Assembly: GCA_003280025.1 (NCBI GenBank)
Contig: QCGD01000002.1
Span: forward strand, 1 to 64,000
Length of the DNA: 64,000 nucleotides
Reading direction: 5' to 3'
DNA from: Prochlorococcus sp. AG-363-P06
Lineage (GTDB): Bacteria > Cyanobacteriota > Cyanobacteriia > PCC-6307 > Cyanobiaceae
In this document: one piece after another, positions 8,279 through 17,829 of the stretch
How the letters are laid out: every line of letters begins with the position of its first letter
Numbering within the stretch: position 1 is the first letter of the stretch
Translations under genes and position numbers: made by a program
The notes under the pieces: model-generated
Told to the model about the DNA's origin: nothing
Databases searched by the model: none
What the model saw: only the letters and a program-made list of their open reading frames with translations

Positions 8279-10687
8279 GTGAATCAAACTAACAATTTTC
8301 TTTTTAATTCTTTAAACAATGAACAACTTCAGGCAGTAAAACATGTTTTTGGGCCTCTTTTAGTAGTCGCAGGTGCAGGTAGCGGGAAAACCAAAGCTCT
8401 TACTCATAGAATTGCGAATCTTATTGAGAATAATTCTATAGATCCCTATAACATTTTGGCAGTTACTTTTACCAACAAAGCAGCTAAAGAAATGAAAGCC
8501 AGACTAGAAGTTCTTCTTGCAAAAGAATTGGCTTTTAATCAATTTGGTCAACCCTGGTCAACTCTAAAAGAGATTGATCAAAACCAATTAAGAACTAACG
8601 TTTATCAAGATAGGCTTAAAGACCTTTGGATAGGCACTTTTCATTCATTATTTTCAAGGCTTTTAAGATACGACATTGAAAAATATAATGATCCTGAGGG
8701 ATTAAAATGGACAAGACAATTTTCTATTTACGATGAAACAGATTCTCAAACCTTAGTAAAAGAAATTGTGAGTCAGGATATGAATCTTGATCCAAAAAGA
8801 TTTGATCCCAAAAAAATTAAAAGGGCAATTAGTAATGCTAAAAATCAATGTTTTACTTCTAATGAACTTGAAGAAAAAGCAGATGATCATTTTGAACAAA
8901 TAGTTGCAGAGGTTTACAAAAGATATAGGATCTCACTCTCAAAAAATAATGCTTTAGATTTTGATGATCTTCTGCTATTACCTGTTTTCTTATTAAGGCA
9001 AAATGATTTTGTAAGAGACTATTGGCACAAAAGATTTCAACACATCCTAGTTGATGAATATCAAGATACTAATAGAACCCAATATGAACTGATAAAACTA
9101 ATTACCGCTGGAAAAACGGAACCTCAAAAATTCCAGAATTGGGAAGATAGATCAATTTTTGTAGTAGGAGATGCTGATCAAAGTATTTATAGCTTCAGAG
9201 CAGCCGACTTCAGAATATTAATTGGTTTTCAAGAAGACTTTAAAAATGGATGCAATAACGAGGAAAAAGCATCTCTAATTAAATTAGAAGAAAATTATAG
9301 ATCATCTTCTAATATCCTCAATGCAGCAAACTCTTTAATTGAAAACAATACTGAAAGAATTGACAAAGTTCTCCGTGCTACGAAAGAGAAGGGAGAACTT
9401 TTAAAGTTACTTAGCTGTGATGATGAAATTTCTGAGGCAGAAGCTATAACAAGTAAATTAAAGTCATTGAATAATTCTAATCAAAAAACAATATGGAAAA
9501 ATTTTGCGATCTTATATCGAACGAGAGCTCAATCAAGGGTATTAGAGGAATCTCTCGTAAGGTGGCAAATACCTTATACAATTTTTGGAGGATTACGTTT
9601 TTATGACCGAAGAGAAATTAAAGATGCCATAGCATATTTAAAAGTTTTGGTAAATTCTGCAGATAATGTAAGTCTTTTACGAATAATAAATGTTCCTAGG
9701 AGAGGGATTGGTAAGACAACTATTCAAAAGCTAGTTGATTTATCTAATAAGTTGAATATTCCATTATGGGAGGTTCTAAATGATAAGCAAAGTATTGAAG
9801 AAACAATAGGTAGATCATCAAAAGGAATTAGTAAATTTACTGAGCTTATGAATGATCTACTTTGCTACCTAGAGAACTCAGGGCCTGCACAACTTTTACA
9901 ATTAATCCTAGAAAAAAGTGGTTATTTAAGTGATTTATTAAATAGTGGAACAGAAGAGTCTGAAGACAGAAGAAACAATTTGCAGGAATTAATAAATGCA
10001 GCGACTCAATATGAAGAAGAAACAGAAAATGGCGATGCAGAGGGCTTTCTTTCTACAGCAGCTTTAACAACAGATAATGATACGAAGAAAAATAATCCCA
10101 ACTCTGTTACCCTAATGACTCTTCATAATAGTAAAGGTTTAGAATTTCAAAATGTCTTTATAACGGGACTGGAACAAGGCCTTTTCCCAAGCCATAGATC
10201 AGTCGATACACCCTCACTTCTTGAAGAAGAAAGAAGATTATGCTACGTCGGTATAACTAGAGCCAAAGAAAGAGTTTTCCTAAGTCATGCAAGAGAAAGA
10301 AGATTATGGGGAGGAATGAGAGAAGCAACAATACCTTCAATATTTCTCTCAGAGATCCCAGAGGATTTAATCGACGGTGAATTACCGCAAACTGGAGGTG
10401 CCTCAATTAGAAGAGATTGGCATTTAGATCGTTTAACAAGAGTAGATCGAAATAATTCAAATGAATTTATTAATAAACCAATAAATGCAGTAAGGAAGCT
10501 ATATTCTGGTCCCAGCAAAGGGAAAAGCTGGATAGTTGGAGATAAGCTAATTCACTCAAAATTTGGAAAAGGTGAAATTATACATATTTTTGGTAGCGGG
10601 GAAAAAATATCATTAGCAGTAAAATTTGGTGACAAAGGAAGCAAAATACTAGACCCTAGGTTAGCTCCAATTCGTTCCATGAATTAA
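8279..10687 (+). CDS. pcrA: UvrD/PcrA-type superfamily 1 DNA helicase
   Basis: An 802-residue 3'-5' helicase for DNA repair and clearing of replication blocks. Motifs in order: Q-motif region LNNEQLQAV, Walker A AGAGSGKT at residues 31-38, motif Ia AVTFTNKAAKEM, Walker B ILVDEYQDTN near 260, motif III GDADQSIYSFRAAD, motif IV LEENYRSS, motif V TLHNSKGLEFQNVFI, and motif VI YVGITRAKE. The C-terminal tail ends in a Tudor-like segment (IVGDKLIHSKFGKGEI), typical of PcrA/UvrD. The start is GTG. It is followed after four bases by the tRNA nucleotidyltransferase gene. Confidence 0.95.
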   Translation: MNQTNNFLFNSLNNEQLQAVKHVFGPLLVVAGAGSGKTKALTHRIANLIENNSIDPYNILAVTFTNKAAKEMKARLEVLLAKELAFNQFGQPWSTLKEIDQNQLRTNVYQDRLKDLWIGTFHSLFSRLLRYDIEKYNDPEGLKWTRQFSIYDETDSQTLVKEIVSQDMNLDPKRFDPKKIKRAISNAKNQCFTSNELEEKADDHFEQIVAEVYKRYRISLSKNNALDFDDLLLLPVFLLRQNDFVRDYWHKRFQHILVDEYQDTNRTQYELIKLITAGKTEPQKFQNWEDRSIFVVGDADQSIYSFRAADFRILIGFQEDFKNGCNNEEKASLIKLEENYRSSSNILNAANSLIENNTERIDKVLRATKEKGELLKLLSCDDEISEAEAITSKLKSLNNSNQKTIWKNFAILYRTRAQSRVLEESLVRWQIPYTIFGGLRFYDRREIKDAIAYLKVLVNSADNVSLLRIINVPRRGIGKTTIQKLVDLSNKLNIPLWEVLNDKQSIEETIGRSSKGISKFTELMNDLLCYLENSGPAQLLQLILEKSGYLSDLLNSGTEESEDRRNNLQELINAATQYEEETENGDAEGFLSTAALTTDNDTKKNNPNSVTLMTLHNSKGLEFQNVFITGLEQGLFPSHRSVDTPSLLEEERRLCYVGITRAKERVFLSHARERRLWGGMREATIPSIFLSEIPEDLIDGELPQTGGASIRRDWHLDRLTRVDRNNSNEFINKPINAVRKLYSGPSKGKSWIVGDKLIHSKFGKGEIIHIFGSGEKISLAVKFGDKGSKILDPRLAPIRSMN

Positions 10688-10691
10688 GAGT

Positions 10692-11939
10692 ATGAATGAT
10701 ATTTCTGATTATCTCTACAGCGAATTAAGACAAATTCCATTTAATATATATGATCTAATTTCTAAATATATTGAATCTAATAATGATACTAAAGTCGCTT
10801 TTGTTGGTGGTTATATAAGAGATTTATTGATTACTAAATTTCATAAACAAGTTTTTCCTAAGCCAGTAGATATAGACATAGTTATTGAAGGTTCTTCTGT
10901 TTCTTTAGCAAAATTCATAAAAAAAAATATATCAAATGTTGAAATATGTCTCATCAAAGAATTTAATTTATATAATACCGTAGAACTAAATATTAATGAC
11001 TTAAAAATTGATATTGCCTCAGCAAGAAAAGAAATTTATAGTGCTCCAGGATTAAACCCTAAAGTAATAAACGCCACAATTGAAGAGGATCTACAAAGGA
11101 GAGATTTCACTATAAATGCAATAGCATTCGAGGTTTCAACCAAGAAAATTTTTGACCTTCATGAGGGTATTACACACATTAAAGGCAAACAATTAAACTT
11201 GCTACATGAAAATAGTATTGCAGACGATCCCAGTAGAATAATCAGATGTGCAAAGTATGCTACAAGGTTAGGTTTCAATATTGCAAGGGAATCTCTTAAA
11301 CAATCTCAGGCAACAATCTCCAAATGGCCATGGAAGACTTCTAAAAACAAAGATAAAATAATTTTCCCACCTGCCATTAGCATAAGAATCAGGATGGAAT
11401 TATCAGAAATATATAAATACGACAACCTCACAAAAATAATTTCTTTATTAGCAAAATGGGAAATCATTTCTATTTTAAATAAAAGTATTCAAGTTGATAA
11501 CAAATTTTTAAGGGGTTTAAATTGGATTAAAAAATTGAATGGGAATTATCTTCTTTTCTTGTTAAAGACTGCGGAAGATTTAGATAACATATGTCAAAGA
11601 TTTTTTATAAATAAAAAGGAAAAGAATTTTTTGGAAGATTATTTAGATATTAAAAAAATATTAGAAAATAAAAAAGATAAATTCTTATCTTTCTCTCCTT
11701 CCAGATGGACAGAATTTATTGAGGATAGAAATCTCGATGAAGAAACAGTGAAATTACTAATTTGTGATGGAGGTTTATTTTGGCGACCATTTTTTAAATG
11801 GCTATTCATTTACAAATTCATAAAATCTAAAAAAGACGGCGATCTACTAAAAAAAGAAGGATGGAAACCAGGGAAAGAAATGGGTAAGGAGATCAAAAGG
11901 TTGAGATATTTGGAAATTGATAAAATATGCAAAATTTAG
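10692..11939 (+). CDS. tRNA nucleotidyltransferase / poly(A) polymerase family protein
   Basis: A 415-residue class II nucleotidyltransferase. The N-terminal head shows VAFVGGYIRDLL, the metal-binding DxD at Asp60/Asp62 (PVDIDIVIEG), and RRDFTINAIAFE, followed by the RNA-binding ADDPSRIIRCAKYATRLGF block. The C-terminal part is lysine-rich and divergent. Proteins of this form add CCA to tRNA 3' ends; the tRNAs in this window do not encode a full CCA, so such an enzyme is needed. CCA-adding, A-adding or poly(A) polymerase activity cannot be told apart here. It ends one base before the convergent SelD fusion gene. Confidence 0.88.
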   Translation: MNDISDYLYSELRQIPFNIYDLISKYIESNNDTKVAFVGGYIRDLLITKFHKQVFPKPVDIDIVIEGSSVSLAKFIKKNISNVEICLIKEFNLYNTVELNINDLKIDIASARKEIYSAPGLNPKVINATIEEDLQRRDFTINAIAFEVSTKKIFDLHEGITHIKGKQLNLLHENSIADDPSRIIRCAKYATRLGFNIARESLKQSQATISKWPWKTSKNKDKIIFPPAISIRIRMELSEIYKYDNLTKIISLLAKWEIISILNKSIQVDNKFLRGLNWIKKLNGNYLLFLLKTAEDLDNICQRFFINKKEKNFLEDYLDIKKILENKKDKFLSFSPSRWTEFIEDRNLDEETVKLLICDGGLFWRPFFKWLFIYKFIKSKKDGDLLKKEGWKPGKEMGKEIKRLRYLEIDKICKI

Positions 11940-14111
11940 TTACCTATTTATAACCTCACCAACCTTATACCAATTTTCTTTTAAGACACTTTCATATTTA
12001 GGATGGCAACTTATCAATAGCGGACCACATGTTTGAGGATCTAAGAGTAAAGAGATTATCTCGCCTAACGTATCTGTATCTATTAAATTTTCTTTGGTGA
12101 AAGCAATAATCCTATCCATATAATTTTCTTTAAAAATTGGCTCAATAATTTCTTTATTAGATTCAAAAAGAGTACTATGGATATTTTTTCGTACAAGTTC
12201 CAATACACCAGGATAAGCCTTAAAAGATGATGAATCTAATAATACTTTTATCTCTGCAAGTTTATTCTTTTTTCTAAATAAATTAGATGATTCAACCATT
12301 TCTTTAAGATGTCCCATAAATCCATAACCCGTAATATCAGTAGCTGCATTGACAATTGATTCTCCAAACTTTTCTTGAAATATATAGATTTGATCAATCA
12401 AATATTGCTGACTTGTTACTAAATTTTTCATGATTTCATCAGAGCTCCCTCCCAAATATTTATTTTGCATTTGAGCAGCAAAATAAATTCCAACTCCTAG
12501 AGGCCTTGACATTAATAAAATATCTCCAATCTGCATCCCAGATTTCAGCCATGGTTTTGATCCATTATTTAAAATTCCTTGCACAGTTAATGAAATTTCC
12601 ATTCCTAATGAATAGGGTTTATTAACTAAACTTCGTGACTCAAAAGTATGACCTCCAATTAATTTGCCACCTTGATGTTCAACTGTTGACTTAATTCCTT
12701 TTAGAGCTTGAGAAAAAAGGTAATTTTGAGAATCTTTTTCTACTTTAGGCAATGATATTAAAGCTTGCGCAGATGAAAGTTTTGCACCACAGGCCCATAA
12801 ATCAGAGCAGGCATGTAATGTCGTAATTTTTGCGTTAAGCCAAGGATCACTTATTAATGCAGGAAATCCATCGACACTTTGTAAAATAATATCTTTACTA
12901 TTTTTGTAAATTTCAACGGAATCTTCGGGAGAATTAGCAAAACTAACTAAATCAGCATTTATTAGTGAATTGTTTAAAACACCCTGAGGAATCTTTGCAG
13001 CACATCCTCTACAATCATTCATTGAATTATCTTGGACTTTATTATTCATTATTTTTTTCATTGGGCGTAACTTTTTTATAAAATTTCTATCCAATTTATT
13101 TTTCAAACACCAAATTAAAAAAGAAGGGCCAAAAACAAAATTGCGATAAATACCAAAAGCCATTGGATTCTTTTCTGGAAATGTATTAACTATTTGCAAT
13201 CCAAACCTTTGAGGAGACCATTTTTTTAATGGTTCTCCATCTATATCTTTTTTTAGATTTTTAACTAACGTTTTTAAAACTTTTACTGCAAATATTCCTG
13301 AAGGAGGTCTTTTAGCAGAATCAATAACCGCGCAATCACCTAGGGCAAATATTCCCGATGTATTTCTTAACTTCAAATTATTATTTGTAATAATTCGCCC
13401 GTTTGAATCCAATTCTAAGAATTTTCTTTTTACCCATGCTGGCGATGTATTACCTGTACATAAAAGAATCTTGCCATAATCAAAATCTAAATTATCTATT
13501 AATTCAATATTTGAATTTCGTAAACTTTTTAAAATCTTATAATTTATTTTATTTGCATTACACAAAAGTTTTAAATTTCTATCTCGCCATCTTTTTCTTA
13601 AAGCATGAGAAACTTCAATTGCAGCAAGACCGCTTCCAACGATTACAAAAGGAGGTTCTTTATCTGAATCATAGATATCCTCTTTTTTGATTAATTCATA
13701 AGCTTTTAGAAAAGGTTTGATCGGAAAAGCAATTTGAGAGCTGACAAGATTCTCAAATTCTTTTGTAACTTTTGTTTGACTTCCATAATTAAGTACTAGG
13801 TTGGAAAACTTAACTGATGGCCTATTATTTAAAACAATTTTCCTTAAAGTGAAATCAATATCCCTTACTTCTTCCTTCAAAAAGGATATTTTTGCAGCTT
13901 TAGCTAAACATTGGATATCGATTAAACTTTCCTCTAAAGAAATCGATTTTGCAATCACTGATGGGAACATTGCCGAATAAACCAAATGACAATCTCTAGA
14001 TATAATTGAAACAGGAATATCTGGCATTAATTTAGGATTCATCAACCATTGCCTCATTAAAAGAACATTGGTGTGTCCTCCTCCAATTAGTACTAGATGA
14101 TTACAAGTCAT
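11940..14111 (-). CDS. selD: Fusion of pyridine nucleotide-disulfide oxidoreductase and selenide,water dikinase
   Basis: A 723-residue two-domain protein. Residues 1-345 are an NDH-2-like flavoprotein with a dinucleotide-binding motif at the start (LVLIGGGHTNVLL), a second at residues 156-168 (FVIVGSGLAAIEV), and an FAD-contacting GIFALGDCAVID. From about residue 365 it is SelD: the catalytic pair is Cys370 and Lys373 in CRGCAAKIPQGVL, followed by TTLHACSDLWACG and DITGYGFMGHLKEM. SelD makes selenophosphate from selenide and ATP. This fusion is known in cyanobacteria, where the likely use is selenouridine in tRNA; the flavin domain may deliver reduced selenium. It starts only ten bases from the divergent mtnP. 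Confidence 0.93.
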   Translation of the reverse strand: MTCNHLVLIGGGHTNVLLMRQWLMNPKLMPDIPVSIISRDCHLVYSAMFPSVIAKSISLEESLIDIQCLAKAAKISFLKEEVRDIDFTLRKIVLNNRPSVKFSNLVLNYGSQTKVTKEFENLVSSQIAFPIKPFLKAYELIKKEDIYDSDKEPPFVIVGSGLAAIEVSHALRKRWRDRNLKLLCNANKINYKILKSLRNSNIELIDNLDFDYGKILLCTGNTSPAWVKRKFLELDSNGRIITNNNLKLRNTSGIFALGDCAVIDSAKRPPSGIFAVKVLKTLVKNLKKDIDGEPLKKWSPQRFGLQIVNTFPEKNPMAFGIYRNFVFGPSFLIWCLKNKLDRNFIKKLRPMKKIMNNKVQDNSMNDCRGCAAKIPQGVLNNSLINADLVSFANSPEDSVEIYKNSKDIILQSVDGFPALISDPWLNAKITTLHACSDLWACGAKLSSAQALISLPKVEKDSQNYLFSQALKGIKSTVEHQGGKLIGGHTFESRSLVNKPYSLGMEISLTVQGILNNGSKPWLKSGMQIGDILLMSRPLGVGIYFAAQMQNKYLGGSSDEIMKNLVTSQQYLIDQIYIFQEKFGESIVNAATDITGYGFMGHLKEMVESSNLFRKKNKLAEIKVLLDSSSFKAYPGVLELVRKNIHSTLFESNKEIIEPIFKENYMDRIIAFTKENLIDTDTLGEIISLLLDPQTCGPLLISCHPKYESVLKENWYKVGEVINR

Positions 14112-14121
14112 TTACATCAAA

Positions 14122-15021
14122 ATGAATAAAGAGCATTTATTACCAATTAAAAATTCAAAATTAGGAGTAATTGGCGGGAGTGGATTCTACTCAATAGATA
14201 AAATAGAATATTTAAGAGAAATTGATATCAATACTCCTTATGGTAAACCTTCTGATCCCATAAGGGTCTTTAAGCTTGGAAATTTAGAAATAGCCTTCAT
14301 TCCTAGACATGGGAGGACTCATAGATTAAATCCTACAGAGATTCCTTATAAAGCTAATATTTGGGCTCTAAGGTCAATAGGAGTAAGATGGATAATTGCC
14401 CCATCAGCAGTTGGCTCTCTTCAAGAACAAATAAGACCTCTTGATGTAGTGGTACCTGATCAATTTATAGATAGGACACATAGCAGACCCGCAACATTTT
14501 TTAATGAAGGAGCTGTAGCGCATGTCACTATGGGCGATCCTTTCTGTACAAATTTATCTCGAATATTGAGCGAAGTCGGAGAAATTAATATTCCTGGCGG
14601 CAGACAACTGCATAGAGGAGGCACATATCTGGCCATGGAGGGACCAGCATTCTCAACTAGAGCAGAATCTAATTTATATAGAAATTGGGGGTGTTCAATA
14701 ATAGGAATGACAAATCATACTGAAGCAAGATTAGCAAAGGAGGCTGAGATAGCTTACTCCTCATTATCTATGGTTACTGATTATGATTGCTGGCATGAAA
14801 CTCAACAGGAAGTATCTGTAGAAATGATTTTGGATAATCTTAGAGCCAATACAGAGGTTGCCAATACAATAATCTTTGAGTTAGCTAAAGTTATCGAAAA
14901 AGAAAGACCAGATAGTAAGTCCCATTATTCATTAAAGGATGGATTAATAACTCAAAAAGAAAATATCCCTAGCTCCACAAAAGAGAAGCTAAGGATATTT
15001 ACAGATTCTTATTGGAATTAA
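14122..15021 (+). CDS. mtnP: S-methyl-5'-thioadenosine phosphorylase
   Basis: A 299-residue purine nucleoside phosphorylase-family enzyme that splits 5'-methylthioadenosine, a by-product of S-adenosylmethionine use, to adenine and methylthioribose-1-phosphate. It shows the phosphate-binding start LGVIGGSGFYSI, FIPRHGRTHRLNPTEIPYKAN, the substrate-site MEGPAFSTRAES, and IGMTNHTEARLAKEAEIAYS with SMVTDYDCWH. Length fits the family. Closely related enzymes also act on inosine derivatives. It diverges from the SelD fusion with a 10-bp gap, so each promoter must lie in or near the other gene. Confidence 0.93.
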   Translation: MNKEHLLPIKNSKLGVIGGSGFYSIDKIEYLREIDINTPYGKPSDPIRVFKLGNLEIAFIPRHGRTHRLNPTEIPYKANIWALRSIGVRWIIAPSAVGSLQEQIRPLDVVVPDQFIDRTHSRPATFFNEGAVAHVTMGDPFCTNLSRILSEVGEINIPGGRQLHRGGTYLAMEGPAFSTRAESNLYRNWGCSIIGMTNHTEARLAKEAEIAYSSLSMVTDYDCWHETQQEVSVEMILDNLRANTEVANTIIFELAKVIEKERPDSKSHYSLKDGLITQKENIPSSTKEKLRIFTDSYWN

Positions 15022-15055
15022 ATTATATTTAATGAAATCAAAAGTTGAAAATTAA

Positions 15056-15250
15056 TTAAGCTGAACCAACTCCATTATAAGATCCGTAGAAAAATATTCC
15101 TAATACAAAAATAACTGCCATGCCGCCTGCGGTAGCAACAAGCCATAGAGGAAGAGTTCCCTCTGTCCATCTTCTTTCCCATGCTACGGCAGGTCTTCCA
15201 TCGGGTAACCTGTCTGGGATTCTGCCGTCAGGTCCTTTTAATTTACTCAT
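15056..15250 (-). CDS. psbJ: Photosystem II protein J
   Basis: A 64-residue protein ending in [14 protein letters not shown] with one transmembrane helix ([20 protein letters not shown]). PsbJ is a small photosystem II core subunit near cytochrome b559 that affects plastoquinone exchange and assembly. The N-terminal extension (about 25 residues, [18 protein letters not shown]) makes it longer than the roughly 40-residue plastid protein, as is usual in marine picocyanobacteria. It is last in the psbE-psbF-psbL-psbJ cluster. Confidence 0.96.
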   Translation of the reverse strand: MSKLKGPDGRIPDRLPDGRPAVAWERRWTEGTLPLWLVATAGGMAVIFVLGIFFYGSYNGVGSA

Positions 15251-15259
15251 AATTTTAAT

Positions 15260-15379
15260 TTAGTTGAAAAAGTAACTTGAGAATAAAATTCCCATAACAA
15301 ATACTGATAATAAGCCTAAATAAAGACTTGTACGATTAAGTTCTACTGGAACTTTATTCGGATTTTCGTTTACTTGCAT
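15260..15379 (-). CDS. psbL: Photosystem II protein L
   Basis: A 39-residue protein, [20 protein letters not shown] then one membrane helix ending SSYFFN, exactly the size and sequence type of PsbL. It sits at the photosystem II dimer interface and is needed for normal electron flow at the acceptor side. It lies between psbF and psbJ with gaps of 11 and 9 bases, so the four genes form one transcript. Confidence 0.97.
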   Translation of the reverse strand: MQVNENPNKVPVELNRTSLYLGLLSVFVMGILFSSYFFN

Positions 15380-15390
15380 GATTAATAAAG

Positions 15391-15537
15391 TTAACGTCTA
15401 ATAAATTGCATGGCTGCAATAGCACCTAAGAAAAATACTGTTGGTACAGCAAGAGCATGTACTGCAAGCCAACGAACAGTAAATATGGGATAAACGCGGA
15501 CTTCAGCAGCCTGCATTGGAGCTTGTGAATTAGTCAT
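15391..15537 (-). CDS. psbF: Cytochrome b559 beta subunit
   Basis: A 48-residue protein, [20 protein letters not shown] then [20 protein letters not shown] and the tail AAMQFIRR. The histidine in [11 protein letters not shown] is the haem ligand that pairs with that of PsbE to hold cytochrome b559 in the photosystem II core. It starts two bases after the psbE stop, so translation is probably coupled. Confidence 0.98.
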   Translation of the reverse strand: MTNSQAPMQAAEVRVYPIFTVRWLAVHALAVPTVFFLGAIAAMQFIRR

Positions 15538-15539
15538 GT

Positions 15540-15788
15540 TTATTTTGTTCTTAAATCTAATTGAGATTTAGCTTCATACCTTTGCGTTACGACAGGCGCT
15601 TTTGATTCAGATGCTTGGAAATAACTATCCGGACGGGGAGTTCCAAAAGCATCATAAGCAAGGCCTGTATATACGAATAGGAAGCCTGCTATAAAAATAG
15701 CTGGAAGTGTTACTGCATGAATAACCCAGTATCTAACACTGGTAATTATTTCAAAGAATGGGCGTTCACCCGTTGAACCTGCGGCCAT
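15540..15788 (-). CDS. psbE: Cytochrome b559 alpha subunit
   Basis: An 82-residue protein starting [15 protein letters not shown], with the haem-ligand histidine in [16 protein letters not shown] and a lumenal tail [11 protein letters not shown]. PsbE and PsbF hold the haem of cytochrome b559 and are needed for photosystem II assembly. An in-frame GTG at 15794 would add two residues, but the ATG at 15788 gives the family start. It heads the psbEFLJ group; ycf48 and rubA lie upstream on the same strand. The gap 15795-15927 holds T- and A-rich sequence but no clear hairpin. Confidence 0.97.
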   Translation of the reverse strand: MAAGSTGERPFFEIITSVRYWVIHAVTLPAIFIAGFLFVYTGLAYDAFGTPRPDSYFQASESKAPVVTQRYEAKSQLDLRTK

Positions 15789-15927
15789 AATCACAATTAT
15801 TTACCCTATGATCTTACAAGGTAAAATCATAAGTTTGCGAAGAAATTAACAGCTTGGTTACAGACAGTTGCTAAATTAAGGCAAAATTAAGGTTTTTTTT
15901 ATTTTTTTAGCTTGGTTTATTTAATTT

Positions 15928-16947
15928 TTAACTATTCCATTTAAGAATATAGCCACGTTCTCCAAGAACAAAACCTTTTTTAGTATCTAATTCAGCTTTA
16001 TCTAGAAAAATAATTCTTATGTAGTTAGTAGGTAATCCAGAGGCTACTGGATCTGCATTCCAGGTTTTACCTTTATCTCTGCTAACTATAAGAGTGCCAT
16101 TACCACCACCTGCCCAAATGTCACCATTTGGATCCCATCCCATATCCAAATAGTTATAACCATTTAAAATTGGAATTATTGGCTTTGTCCAACTTTCTAA
16201 ATCATTACTATTGTCATTAAATCTAATTTCAGCTCCCCGAGATAACATCCATAAATTACCTTCTGGATTAAAACCAATGCTCTGGACCCTTTTGCTGCTT
16301 GCTCTTTGATGAGCAACCCAACTATCGCTATTAGTGTCCAAAGTAGAAAAGAAATTACCTAGGCTACTTACGCTGACATAATCTCCAGCAGAGGTTCTTC
16401 TTAAATCTCTGACTCCTCCTGATCCAGATGCATCTATTACCTTTCCCTTCCATGATTCACCACTATCGGATGTCTCATAAATAGCTCCAGCTGTAGTTGC
16501 AAGTTCGGCGATACCATCATCAACAGTTGTTATAAGATATGGCTCACCTGGTAACTTATTACCTAGAGATAGTCTGGTCCAATTTTTACCAGCATCCAAT
16601 GTGTGCATTACTAATGAGGGCTGTCCTATTAACCAACCTTCTTTACCTTTAAAATCTATATCAATTAAACGGAAATTTTCTTCACTTAAAATATCATCTA
16701 AACTTCTTTTCTCCCAAGATTCACCGCCATCATTTGATTCCATAATAAGTCTATTAGAACCGACTAAAAATCCATGGTTGTTATCTATAAAATCAATATC
16801 TAAAACATTTGACTGATCTTCAAATTGGATTGTTTCCCAAGGACTACTTTCACTCATTTTTACCCCAGTAGACGAGCAACTACTTAAGACAAAGCAAATT
16901 AATAAGGTTAATAAGAGATTTGGGATTCTGGTAAAAAATTTTTTCAT
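15928..16947 (-). CDS. ycf48: Photosystem II assembly factor Ycf48 (HCF136)
   Basis: A 339-residue exported lipoprotein. The N-terminus is a signal peptide with a lipobox (CFVLSSCSS near residue 23), followed by repeated beta-propeller blades, several ending in motifs such as [20 protein letters not shown] and [13 protein letters not shown]. Ycf48 binds newly made D1 and helps build the photosystem II reaction centre on the lumenal side. It lies between rubA and psbE, all on the minus strand, the conserved cyanobacterial order that groups assembly factors with their target subunits. Confidence 0.96.
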   Translation of the reverse strand: MKKFFTRIPNLLLTLLICFVLSSCSSTGVKMSESSPWETIQFEDQSNVLDIDFIDNNHGFLVGSNRLIMESNDGGESWEKRSLDDILSEENFRLIDIDFKGKEGWLIGQPSLVMHTLDAGKNWTRLSLGNKLPGEPYLITTVDDGIAELATTAGAIYETSDSGESWKGKVIDASGSGGVRDLRRTSAGDYVSVSSLGNFFSTLDTNSDSWVAHQRASSKRVQSIGFNPEGNLWMLSRGAEIRFNDNSNDLESWTKPIIPILNGYNYLDMGWDPNGDIWAGGGNGTLIVSRDKGKTWNADPVASGLPTNYIRIIFLDKAELDTKKGFVLGERGYILKWNS

Positions 16948-16956
16948 TATTATATA

Positions 16957-17385
16957 TTAATGCAAAGAGTATAAAGAAAGGAAACAAGCAGCTGCAAATG
17001 CTAAACCTCCAAAAATTAAGATATTTTTTTGCCCTGATGGTAATTTATTAAATCCAAATCCATAAGTTAAATTCTCCTCGAAACCACTAGGTTTAGATTT
17101 TGGGCCAATATCTTTATAAAAGTTTTTCCCGGCTCTGCAAACTGGACAAACAAATGTATTACCATCTAAAGCCGAAAACGGAGTATTTGGGGGGATATTC
17201 AATTTCTTATTTCCTTCAGAAGGATCATAAATGTAACCACAACTTCTACATTCGAATCTATTTTGTTCTAAATTAGTGGAAGGTAATTCCGAATCCACTT
17301 CTGAAGAAATTTTTTGAAGGTTATCTTTCTCAAAATTCTCAACTATTTTGTTTTCCTCAGAGGTTGGTTGAATGTTTTCACTCAC
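16957..17385 (-). CDS. rubA: Membrane-anchored rubredoxin
   Basis: A 142-residue protein. Residues 44-90 are a rubredoxin domain with iron ligands Cys46, Cys49, Cys80 and Cys83 (ECRSCGYIYDP and FVCPVCRAGK). The C-terminal segment from about 118 (ILIFGGLAFAAACFLSLYSL) is a transmembrane anchor; the first 40 residues are acidic and probably disordered. This form is needed for photosystem II (and perhaps photosystem I) biogenesis in oxygenic phototrophs. It is nine bases upstream of ycf48 and divergent from ndhC across 77 bases. Confidence 0.95.
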   Translation of the reverse strand: MSENIQPTSEENKIVENFEKDNLQKISSEVDSELPSTNLEQNRFECRSCGYIYDPSEGNKKLNIPPNTPFSALDGNTFVCPVCRAGKNFYKDIGPKSKPSGFEENLTYGFGFNKLPSGQKNILIFGGLAFAAACFLSLYSLH

Positions 17386-17462
17386 GATTTATTATGATTC
17401 TTTAAGGACTCTAAAAGATTTTTTTCAATTAGGCGAATTTCTCTCAAAATTATTTTTTTAAA

Positions 17463-17825
17463 ATGTTTCTTTTATCTGGTTATGAATATTTTTTAGGTTT
17501 TCTTATACTCGCTGCTGCAGTTCCTATTTTAGCTTTGGTAACGAATCTAGTTATTGCTCCAAAAGGTAGAACCGGCGAGAGAAAACTTACATATGAATCA
17601 GGAATGGAGCCTATTGGAGGAGCTTGGATCCAATTTAATATTAGGTACTACATGTTCGCATTAGTTTTCGTTATATTTGATGTTGAAACAGTCTTCCTTT
17701 ATCCTTGGGCTGTTGCATTTAATAGATTAGGATTGCTAGCATTTATTGAAGCGCTGATTTTCATAGCAATACTAGTGATTGCTTTAGCATACGCTTGGAG
17801 AAAAGGTGCTTTAGAATGGAGTTAA
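17463..17825 (+). CDS. ndhC: NAD(P)H-quinone oxidoreductase subunit 3
   Basis: A 120-residue integral membrane protein with three helices. The conserved loop between helices 1 and 2 contains [20 protein letters not shown] (the GME/P block of complex I subunit NuoA/ND3), and helix 2 includes [19 protein letters not shown] with its acidic residues. NdhC belongs to the thylakoid NDH-1 complex used for cyclic electron flow, respiration and CO2 uptake. It heads ndhC-ndhK-ndhJ, with four bases to ndhK. Confidence 0.97.
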   Translation: MFLLSGYEYFLGFLILAAAVPILALVTNLVIAPKGRTGERKLTYESGMEPIGGAWIQFNIRYYMFALVFVIFDVETVFLYPWAVAFNRLGLLAFIEALIFIAILVIALAYAWRKGALEWS

Positions 17826-17829
17826 AGAA

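Noticed and set aside
13403-13690. A 95-residue plus-strand ORF opposite the SelD fusion.
   Set aside because: Antisense shadow of a strongly supported coding gene.
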